DNA from: Chlorobiota bacterium
GTDB lineage: Bacteria > Bacteroidota > Ignavibacteria > OLB7
DNA: 64,000 nt
NCBI GenBank assembly: GCA_016710285.1
Contig: JADJXR010000001.1
Location: 3,970,501-4,034,500 of the forward strand
Reading direction: 5' to 3'
Both the position numbers and the translations under genes were made by a program. How positions within the stretch are numbered: position 1 is the first letter of the stretch; each line of letters opens with the position of its first letter. This document shows, piece after piece, positions 45,120-52,488 of the stretch. Under the pieces are notes generated by a model. That model was not told the origin of the DNA and searched no databases. It was given only the letters and a program-made list of their open reading frames with translations.

Positions 45120-47231
45120 TTACGGTTTCTTCTCTGGCTTTTGTGTGGAATCTTGCGGGGGCGCAATGTCCATTGGGTTACGAATTTCGCGCACCTTCGT
45201 TGGGAATCTTGCCCGCATATCGGACGGAGGAATCATGCCGTTTGGGGGAAGCTGCAAGCTGCGCGGATTATTGGGGTCCACCAACGCCGGGTTGTTGGGA
45301 TCCACCGGGGCGGCCACTTCGTTGGTTGTGGATTCAGGGACGGAAGCCGGTGCGGCGGATTCTTGATTTAGCGGAATCAGCCCGCCATCGGGGGGGGCGC
45401 TCCCTTCCTCCTGTGGCGTGCCTGCGGGGCGGCTCCGTTGCATCAATGCGGCCTCCACCATCGGCTTCACCGCGATTGCTTGCTCGGTCCCGGGATAAAG
45501 CTCCATGATCTTGGCATAGTACGCCAACGCGCTGTCCAGATTGAAGAGCTTTGTTTCGTAGATCAACCCAATGCCGTAGTAGGCCCGCGGCGCGTACTCC
45601 GAGGTTGGGAACTGGTGGATCACCCGCTCGAACTGCATCAGTGCCTTCCCGTTATCCCCCACTTTCATGTTGCTAACGCCGGAAGCGTAGATGTCGCGGG
45701 CGGTGTCCTGGCGGGAGTAGTCGGTGTAGCCAAGCCGCGTGCGGGCATCGGTTCCGTACTCGGTGGTGGCGTAATTGCTTGCCAGCACCTGCAGCAAGGA
45801 ATCGCTGAAGGCGGTGCGCCCCTTGCTGCGGCCAACCATCGAGCGGGCGTACATGGCGCGCGCGGCCTCGATGCTTCCATCGGGCGCCCACTCGCTTGAT
45901 TTATTGTAGAAATATTCGATGGAGTCGGGCTTGTTCAGCGCGGAGAAAACGCGGGCAACGGTGTAGTAAGCATCGGCAGCAATGGCGCGATCCCGCTCGC
46001 TGAAATTGTCGGGCGGGCGCATCATAAACTTCATCAGCTTATTGTTGCTTTCCACGTAATCGCCCAGTATCTGCGCGTACCGCTGCGCACGCCGTTGGAA
46101 CGGAGCCTTCACCGATTGCACCCGCACAAAGTTTGTGTGCGCTTCCTTGTAATCCCCGGCGCGGAATGCCCGCATTCCCCGTTCGTAAATCCCGTAGGTG
46201 GCAAAGTTTTTCCCTTTTGCCAGCGAGTCAATCACCTTGATAGTGCTGTCGCTCAGTTCTTCCCCGCCAGGTTGGTCGGCGGCAAGGTTCAGCCGTTCCA
46301 GCTGCACAAGGGCAAGCCACGGTTCGTAGTTGTCATCATCGTTCAATTCATCAAGCTGCTGTTTGGCTTCCTCGTAGCGGCCAAGCGTCCGAAGCGTGAC
46401 GGCGCGTTGCAGCCCGGTTTGGAACTCGGTGAGAAGATCGGGGGAATAGTCATCCACCTTGCCGAACTCAATCAACGCCTGCTCAAAGTTGGCATTGCGG
46501 AAATGCAGTAAGCCCATCTCGTACTGCCACCGCGCAAGTTCTTCGCCATCGGTGGAAAGGAGCATTGCCCGTTGGTACGGCTTCAGGGCCTTCTGGAAAT
46601 CCCCGGTCCCGACGTACAGATCCGCGTTCAGCCGGAAGGCTTCGGACAAAACATCGGCGCGTTTCCGCCCCCAGGCAACGTCAATGCACTTGCTGATGGT
46701 TGGCTCGGCAGCCTCCAAATTCCCCTGCTGCATCTGGTTCATTGCCAGCAGCAAATGTGCGTCGGGGTACCAATCGCTTTGGGGATAGTTGTTGATAAGC
46801 TCCTCGCATTTTTTCTGCGACAGGTACCAATCCCGCTCGTAGAAATACGCCTTGCCGATGTAGTAAATGGCATCGGGGACGTAATCGCTTTTGGCACTCC
46901 GCACCAGCAGCTTGCTCCCCTTCAGCAGGATGGAGTCCAGCTTGATTTTATTGGCGCGGGTCTCCTCGGGGGTCATCGTCCGGCGGTCCAGGTGGTTGAA
47001 CACCCGCAGCCCAGTAAGGGATTGGTCGTCGTATGGAATAACGTAGGAAGGCTCGGGGGTCTTCTGCTCGCGGATATACAGCAGCTCATCCTCCACCTCT
47101 CCCATAATCCGTTCCATGTTGTAGAACAGGTTATAGTAGGTGGTGAAGTTGCGGAATGGCTGGCAAGCAGCAAGAACGCCACCAAGCCCCACGGCCACTG
47201 CCCAAAGCGTCAAAGCGCGAATTGATTTCAT
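45120..47231 (-). CDS. TPR lipoprotein, PorW/SprE-like (type IX secretion)
   Basis: 703 residues from ATG 47231 (MKSIRALTLW). Lipobox GVLAACQP puts the lipid on Cys23. Immediately after it, FTTYYNLFYNMERIM matches the conserved start of PorW/SprE lipoproteins (a YNxxFN-type motif after the lipid anchor). The rest is a long array of TPR-like helical pairs (for example AIYYIGKAYFYERDWYLSQ, YEMGLLHFRNANFEQALIEF, YYGIGLIYETKLFNLDSALA) and a Pro/Asn-rich disordered tail with two VDPNNP repeats. SprE/PorW supports the T9SS trans-envelope complex. Identity is by motif and architecture; an ordinary TPR lipoprotein is the alternative. Confidence 0.75.
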   Translation of the reverse strand: MKSIRALTLWAVAVGLGGVLAACQPFRNFTTYYNLFYNMERIMGEVEDELLYIREQKTPEPSYVIPYDDQSLTGLRVFNHLDRRTMTPEETRANKIKLDSILLKGSKLLVRSAKSDYVPDAIYYIGKAYFYERDWYLSQKKCEELINNYPQSDWYPDAHLLLAMNQMQQGNLEAAEPTISKCIDVAWGRKRADVLSEAFRLNADLYVGTGDFQKALKPYQRAMLLSTDGEELARWQYEMGLLHFRNANFEQALIEFGKVDDYSPDLLTEFQTGLQRAVTLRTLGRYEEAKQQLDELNDDDNYEPWLALVQLERLNLAADQPGGEELSDSTIKVIDSLAKGKNFATYGIYERGMRAFRAGDYKEAHTNFVRVQSVKAPFQRRAQRYAQILGDYVESNNKLMKFMMRPPDNFSERDRAIAADAYYTVARVFSALNKPDSIEYFYNKSSEWAPDGSIEAARAMYARSMVGRSKGRTAFSDSLLQVLASNYATTEYGTDARTRLGYTDYSRQDTARDIYASGVSNMKVGDNGKALMQFERVIHQFPTSEYAPRAYYGIGLIYETKLFNLDSALAYYAKIMELYPGTEQAIAVKPMVEAALMQRSRPAGTPQEEGSAPPDGGLIPLNQESAAPASVPESTTNEVAAPVDPNNPALVDPNNPRSLQLPPNGMIPPSDMRARFPTKVREIRNPMDIAPPQDSTQKPEKKP

Positions 47232-47334
47232 AGATGCCAAGTTATCGAACCAGAATGCCGCCGTCAAGTGAGTTTTGCTGGCATGGTGCCGGCGCGGTTC
47301 CAGCACGGCGCGGCTGGCTGCGGAAGTGACGGGA

Positions 47335-49110
47335 TCACAATTTTTTCGCAACAACCACTGTGGTTTGCGCCGTGGCCGTGGTTCCGCCGGAAGCGTTGTA
47401 CGCATCAAGGCGAACCACATACACCCCAAAGGGAAGCGGCAGCCGGTCCTGGCCGTAGCCGTCCCACGTGATCTCACCATTGGGTGGGGAAGTCTCGTTG
47501 TTGGCAATCCGCACCATTGGCCGCCCTGCACGGTCATATACCTGCAGAACGATGCGCGCAGTTGCCACCGGAAGCCGGAACGATATCCGCGTGAAATCAT
47601 CCCGGCCATCGCCGTCGGGGGAGATTGTCGCCGGGAACGCCGTCAAGGTGGCCGTGGAAACCTCCACCGGAATTGCGCGCGAATTCTCACGCCCCGGGGT
47701 CCCCCCATCCCGATTCACCGATCCCCCCCAATTGCTTTTTGCCGTTGATGGTCCGGTGACGGATATCCGCTCCAGCGAAATTCCGCGGGTCCCTTGCACA
47801 TCCGGACCCCACCAATCGCTCCAGTAAAAAATGCTGTCCACGGTTGCGCCGCCAGCGTTCCGAACCACCACTTGGTCGGCATCAAGGTTCAGGCCGAAAC
47901 TCTGTTTGCCGATTACCACCACGTTGCTGGAGTCCCTCAAGAATGGGAATGCGTGGTAGATGGTTGTGTCGGAAGCAATCACCAAATAGCGGTGCGGCGC
48001 AACGTCGGGAGCCGTGCTGGGAAGGGTCGCGACCGCTTTTGCGGTGGCATCGAACAGCTTCCAGTTGGCCACGGAAACGGGCCGGTCCAGCGGGTTGAAC
48101 AGCTCAACATATTCCGCCGTTGTGGTTCCGTCAATGGTCAGCGGGTCGTTCATCACCTCGGTGATCTGTAGCCCGGTATCCAACGGAGCAAGGCGGGCAA
48201 TGAACAGCTGCACGTTGTCGCTGCTTCGCTCATCGCCGGGAAGCGCCACCTCCACCGCTCCCGTCTCCCCTTGCTCGGTTAGGGTTCGGGTCCATTGCAA
48301 GGTCAGCGTCTGGCTGGCTCCGGCATTCATCGTTCCCAACGATTGCCTGGCAAGTTCCTCGGGTGGCGTGCCTTGCCCCAAGTAGAGCAGCCGGGCCTCC
48401 CCCGCCGATACCGTTCCCCTTCCGCTGTTGGCAATCTGGGCAACCACCGCTGCCGTCGCCGGATCGAATCGTGCGGAGACGACGGAGAGATTAAGGTCCG
48501 GCAGGGAGATGGAGTTTTTCCGGCCAGGGGTTGCCCCCGCCACCTCGGTCGCGCTTTCCCACGAAGCCGCGCTGGTGGCTGGGCTGCTGGCATCCTTCCG
48601 TTCCAACGAACGCCCCTGTCCGCCGCCCCATGTGCTGAGGTAATGGAGGGAATCTATCGCCGCCCCGCTTGTGTCCCGCAGGATCACCTCATCGCCATCG
48701 TTGTTGAAAGCCGGAAGGGAGATTTGAAGGATCGGATAACTCCCCGGGCGCGCAGTTCGCAGTGCCGAACTATCCTTTGTCACCACCACGAAGCCGCCAC
48801 CCGCAAGCAAGAACGATGGGAACCGGGGGCGTGCAGCGGTCGCGTCGTGCAGGGTCCAGTCGGTCAGGTCCACTGCGGCTGACCCCGGGTTGTACAGCTC
48901 TATCCATTCTGGCTCGGGCGCGTTCGGGGCGTACATCACTTCGGTAATCGCCACCTGGGCAAACGCCTTCGGGGAAAGAACCACCGCGCCAAGCAGAACA
49001 AGGGTGGCGCAACGGCAGGCCGCCGACCAGCGCAATCCCCTGGAACTTACTCGGGTTCGGCACTCCCTTCCAAGATCAGGTCCTTTGTTGCGGGATAGTG
49101 TTGATACCAT
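47335..49110 (-). CDS. secreted protein with two lamin-tail domains and FlgD-like C-terminus
   Basis: 591 residues from ATG 49110, which overlaps the thyX 3' end by 64 bases in another frame; TTG 49035 would avoid most of the overlap and gives a compact signal peptide (CATLVLLGAVVLSPKAFAQ). Lamin-tail domain 1 (about 52-195: VAITEVMYAPNAPEPEWIEL, LHDATA), a CARDB-like linker, lamin-tail domain 2 (about 315-490: LQITEVMNDPLTI, EYVELFNPLDRPV). The last 100 residues are a FlgD/gliding-type domain (FPATISPDGDGRDDFTRISF, GVYVVRLDAYNASG). Such C-terminal domains mark T9SS cargo, so it is probably surface-displayed. Lies next to the PorW-like gene. Confidence 0.8.
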   Translation of the reverse strand: MVSTLSRNKGPDLGRECRTRVSSRGLRWSAACRCATLVLLGAVVLSPKAFAQVAITEVMYAPNAPEPEWIELYNPGSAAVDLTDWTLHDATAARPRFPSFLLAGGGFVVVTKDSSALRTARPGSYPILQISLPAFNNDGDEVILRDTSGAAIDSLHYLSTWGGGQGRSLERKDASSPATSAASWESATEVAGATPGRKNSISLPDLNLSVVSARFDPATAAVVAQIANSGRGTVSAGEARLLYLGQGTPPEELARQSLGTMNAGASQTLTLQWTRTLTEQGETGAVEVALPGDERSSDNVQLFIARLAPLDTGLQITEVMNDPLTIDGTTTAEYVELFNPLDRPVSVANWKLFDATAKAVATLPSTAPDVAPHRYLVIASDTTIYHAFPFLRDSSNVVVIGKQSFGLNLDADQVVVRNAGGATVDSIFYWSDWWGPDVQGTRGISLERISVTGPSTAKSNWGGSVNRDGGTPGRENSRAIPVEVSTATLTAFPATISPDGDGRDDFTRISFRLPVATARIVLQVYDRAGRPMVRIANNETSPPNGEITWDGYGQDRLPLPFGVYVVRLDAYNASGGTTATAQTTVVVAKKL

Positions 49111-50468
49111 AGTTCTAATGCCTCGTGAAGATGGCGTGCATATCGGTAATGCGCCCCGGTTCCGGTCCGAAGCTCGGCTTCGTAGATAAACTTGTCGGCA
49201 GTGGTGGTGTGCTCGAACGGATATTGCGTCCCCAACAGCGTCCAGTATGGATGGCTCTGCTCCCCTGCCAGAATCAGTTGGTGCGCTTTCCACGCGGCCT
49301 GCTTTCCAACCACTGATAGCTGCTGCAATCGCCGGAACGCCTCCACCTCCCCAACCTCAGCGGGCCACTGGTCCAGCGCGGCGTAAAACCCAACGGGGCG
49401 AAGCGGGATGAACTTTGTGCCGGTGCGGTGGCGATTAAGATCACGAATTTCCGCCATTGCCACCGCATCCCAAGCGAACCGCACGGCAATCCGCCGCAAT
49501 CGCTCGCCGATGTAGGAGTAGCGGTTATCATGCCCCTCAAGGTCCTGGGCCAACATCGCTTCCTCCACGCCCGGGGGAACCATCAGCGAAAGATGCGCGG
49601 TGGCGGGGTGGTCCACCTGCTGGGCATCGTCCGCCAAACAACGGGGTGGGTTCGCTGCGGCTGCGTGCTGCAGTTGCTGGAACTCCCGCCGAATCCCCTG
49701 CGCAAACGATGGCTTTGGGGTTGCATGGCGAAGCATCCGCGGCGCGGCAATCTCAAGCTCGGCCCGGATCATCTCCCCCAGCTCAACCGCCTCCGGCAAC
49801 GGGTGCGACAGAAGCGATTGGCAAAGCGTCACCCAGCCACGCGCCGAAAGTATCAGCATCATGTTGGTTTCCGCCGCCACCGGAAGGAAATATCTGGCGC
49901 GGTCGAAGGCGTAGTTCCGCCGCATTCGCGCCACAGTTTTCTGCGCTTTTGGGGAGGGGTCATCAAGAAGGGCGCGTGGGATTCGGGTGACGGAGGGATT
50001 GGCCGAAGCAACCGATTCCCAGATTTCCAACGCCTCGGTGTAGGCCTGGAAGCTCCGTTCCATCAGGCCTTGCCACTCCGCCGCGTGGGCATCGGCAATG
50101 CCGAACTTCGCCGCCGGCGGAAGCGCGTCGGCCGCCAGCCGGATGTAGCGCGTGCTTGATTCCTGCCCCCCCGCCGTCGGGACAAGGGTCCAGACGTAGT
50201 AGGCCAGGTGCATCGAAACGCCGTCAATGAACATCGCCACCGGGGCCATATCGGCAATGGATTGGTGGCCGTAATCTATCATCTTGAAGATGCTATCAAC
50301 CGACTTATCCAGGTTGTTTGGGTCAATTTTTGCAAGGATCGCCTGCAGGCCATCGTTGCTGCGGGAGTAGCGCGCCCCGCTTGCCGCAAGCAGCTCGGGC
50401 GTTAGTGCCGGGCGGCCAGCGGCGTTCGATGCTTCGGTTGGGCGAATTGCAACTTGGGTTACGGTCAT
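49047..50468 (-). CDS. thyX: two-half FAD-dependent thymidylate synthase (ThyX family)
   Basis: 473 residues, about twice a standard ThyX. The N-half has GHQSIADMAPVAMFIDGVSM and, where RHRxxSxxxxSxRY is expected, LVPTAGGQESSTRY (residues 95-108): the Ser/Arg/Tyr end is kept and RHR is lost. The C-half has FAWDAVAMAEIRDLNRHRTG with Arg346-His347-Arg348, but then TGTKFIPLRP, so the Ser and final Arg are missing. A composite active site between halves, as between ThyX subunits, is plausible. ThyX makes dTMP from dUMP using methylenetetrahydrofolate and FADH2. A classical thyA is not in the window. ATG 50468. Confidence 0.85.
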   Translation of the reverse strand: MTVTQVAIRPTEASNAAGRPALTPELLAASGARYSRSNDGLQAILAKIDPNNLDKSVDSIFKMIDYGHQSIADMAPVAMFIDGVSMHLAYYVWTLVPTAGGQESSTRYIRLAADALPPAAKFGIADAHAAEWQGLMERSFQAYTEALEIWESVASANPSVTRIPRALLDDPSPKAQKTVARMRRNYAFDRARYFLPVAAETNMMLILSARGWVTLCQSLLSHPLPEAVELGEMIRAELEIAAPRMLRHATPKPSFAQGIRREFQQLQHAAAANPPRCLADDAQQVDHPATAHLSLMVPPGVEEAMLAQDLEGHDNRYSYIGERLRRIAVRFAWDAVAMAEIRDLNRHRTGTKFIPLRPVGFYAALDQWPAEVGEVEAFRRLQQLSVVGKQAAWKAHQLILAGEQSHPYWTLLGTQYPFEHTTTADKFIYEAELRTGTGAHYRYARHLHEALELWYQHYPATKDLILEGSAEPE

Positions 50469-50545
50469 CTAAAAACGATTGATGGTTGTGGGTACGTTGG
50501 TTGATGCTTCTTCCCTGCCTTGCTGGCAAGGCCATCGTGGCCGAA

Positions 50546-51088
50546 TTAGTTGAAGTAATAGTACATCCCGAACTCCGGCAACGGCAAGAATTGGGAGGTG
50601 TATGGGAAGTAATGAATGGCCCCAGCAATGGAGAAAGCAAAGCTCCGCGAAACGAACCATTCATACCCAAGCCCAAGCCCAAAACGGAACGGATTGGCCA
50701 CGCGATTTCCGGGCTTTGTGGTGTCGGTAGTGGTGGAGTGATAGTATCCCGCGCCAACAAGCCCGTACACGCCGCCGCCGTCGCTGCGGCTGAAATGATA
50801 CTGCGCCTCGGCCCCCATGTTGAAATGGAAATAATCACCCAGGGTGATCACAAAAAAGGTGGGTTGGATTGAGAGCTTCGGCATCAGGTAGATCTGCCCC
50901 GAAAGCCCCGCTCCGGAAAGCAACCCGATGTTTCCACCGATTCCATACTTGGCAGTGCTGCCAGAGGCTCCCACGGTCTGGCTTACCGGCATGGCAGTGT
51001 CCGACTGCGCCAACAAACCGGAGTGGCAAGTGAACAGAAACAACGCTGCAAGCACCGCTGCGCGTACAATGGTCATGGTTTTGAGCAT
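50546..51088 (-). CDS. small outer-membrane beta-barrel protein, unknown function
   Basis: 180 residues from ATG 51088 (MLKTMTIVRAAVL), or 176 from the next ATG. Signal peptide ending SGLLAQ. The remainder has about eight short amphipathic strands (YGIGGNIGLLSGAGLSGQIY, FHFNMGAEAQYHF, GVYGLVGAGYYH, FRFGLGLGYEWFV) and ends EFGMYYYFN, as in 8-strand OmpX/OmpW-type porin-like families. 77 bases downstream of it on the minus strand lies thyX. No family recognised. Confidence 0.75.
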   Translation of the reverse strand: MLKTMTIVRAAVLAALFLFTCHSGLLAQSDTAMPVSQTVGASGSTAKYGIGGNIGLLSGAGLSGQIYLMPKLSIQPTFFVITLGDYFHFNMGAEAQYHFSRSDGGGVYGLVGAGYYHSTTTDTTKPGNRVANPFRFGLGLGYEWFVSRSFAFSIAGAIHYFPYTSQFLPLPEFGMYYYFN

Positions 51089-51486
51089 TTGTTCGTTGAT
51101 GAGTTGTTGATTTCCACCGCCAAAGTAGGAAGTTCGCGGGGAAGCAAACAACTGGCCAAAGGGTTGATACAGCAAATTTTTCTGTAACCACCTCGTGCGG
51201 CGGCTTCGTGGCTGCTCGGTTGGCATCGCCCTATCGTTACTCCATCACCCTGCCACCCCCATCCCCTGCCCCCCCGTTACCACCGCGCTGATTGCTGGAT
51301 CAAGAATTGTGAGTAGCAGATGCGGCACCGCACGGCGCAAGCGGGTACCACCTTCCTGACAGGAGCTTCGCGCCGCCATTGCCCGCCAGCTATCTTCAAC
51401 CAGCATAACAAAACCGGTCGGTACTGCTGCGCACGGGAAGGCCCGCAAGCAACCAGAACACCGGCCACCATTTCACAGGATTGCCA
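51089..51486. other. 398-base divergent intergenic region
   Basis: Separates the small barrel gene (-) and the Spy-like lipoprotein gene (+) and must carry both promoters. It has pyrimidine-rich stretches near 51245-51285 and no clear hairpin or gene; I could not place -10/-35 or -7/-33 elements with confidence. Confidence 0.4.
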
Positions 51487-52263
51487 ATGGCTCGTACACA
51501 TATCCTCTCGTTTGTGGGGGCGGTTGCTCTCACCATCGGCTTGGTCAGTTGCAACGACTCGGCCACTACCGAACCAACCGATTCAACCAGTGAGTCGGTT
51601 CTGAAACTCCATTCGGAAAGCAGTGACTTCCTTGCAGCAATGCAAGAAGTTGAGGCGATTGACATCACCAGCGACGACACCCCCATCAACCTTGTTGGTC
51701 CGGACGATCCCGCCGGCGGCGGACGCGGCCACGACGGGCGCGGCCACGGCGGGCGCGACACGCTAAAAGACCGGCACGACACCGGCAAACATCACCGCGA
51801 CAGCGTCCGCCACGATCGGCCAAACCCAGGGGAACGCCGGTATGGCCACATCGTCCACTACTACCAACGGATCCTTTCGCAGCTTGATCTGACCGATGAC
51901 CAAGCCCAGTTGATTCGCGATTGCTTCACGGCATTCAAAGAATGCTTCGACGCAGCAACCACACGCTACCGCCAAGCCCGCGCCGACCTTATTGCCGAAG
52001 CCCGCGCAGCCGTTGCCGAACTGAAGCAACAAGTGGCCGATGGCACACTGACACCAGAAGAAGCACGCCAGCAATTGAAAGCCCTCCGCGAACAATTCCG
52101 CGCCGACATGAACGGATTGAACGAGGCCTACACCGCCGCCGTTCGCGAATGCCGCCAAGCGTTGGAGGAGTGCATCAAGTCGCACCTGACAGAGGAGCAG
52201 TTGGAAGAGTGGCACAGACTTGTGGGAGGGAATGGCGACGGCAGCACCGGAAGCAACGGCTAA
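51487..52263 (+). CDS. Spy/CpxP-like lipoprotein with His-rich linker and twin CX6C (paralogue A)
   Basis: 258 residues from ATG 51487, preceded by ACAGGA at good spacing; a TTG 6 bases upstream is in frame. Lipobox GLVSCN (Cys22). Residues 78-122 are rich in His, Gly, Asp and Arg (GRGHDGRGHGGRD, KHHRD), a likely metal-binding linker. A helical domain (about 125-247) begins LDLTDDQ (LTxxQ motif) and ends HLTEEQLEEW (second LTxxQ-like motif), as in Spy/CpxP/CnrX-type periplasmic helical hairpins. Cysteines 146, 153, 222 and 229 form C-x6-C-x68-C-x6-C, identical in spacing to the paralogue at 54795-55415. Role unknown; chaperone or metal/stress sensor are reasonable guesses. Ended by a terminator at 52375. 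Confidence 0.85.
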   Translation: MARTHILSFVGAVALTIGLVSCNDSATTEPTDSTSESVLKLHSESSDFLAAMQEVEAIDITSDDTPINLVGPDDPAGGGRGHDGRGHGGRDTLKDRHDTGKHHRDSVRHDRPNPGERRYGHIVHYYQRILSQLDLTDDQAQLIRDCFTAFKECFDAATTRYRQARADLIAEARAAVAELKQQVADGTLTPEEARQQLKALREQFRADMNGLNEAYTAAVRECRQALEECIKSHLTEEQLEEWHRLVGGNGDGSTGSNG

Positions 52264-52374
52264 TCCAACAGGAAGAGAGCCGGAAGAAGAACAAGCGTGT
52301 GGAACAGAACCGATGAACAACCCACAGCAACGATGCCGATGATTGGATAAAAGGAATCACACACGCACCTGTTG

Positions 52375-52409
52375 AAAGGGGTGGCAAGATTTTGCCACCC
52401 CTTTTGTTT
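52375..52409 (+). terminator. rho-independent terminator after paralogue A
   Basis: AAAGGGGTGGCAA / TTGCCACCCCTTT with a 4-base loop and TTTTGTTT after it, 112 bases downstream of the stop. Confidence 0.9.
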
Positions 52410-52488
52410 GTTGTCCTGCCATTGTGGCAATGTTTCTGCTGTGGCAAGCAGGGGGAAACTGTATCTTCGCGAAATCTTCGTTCTTCCC

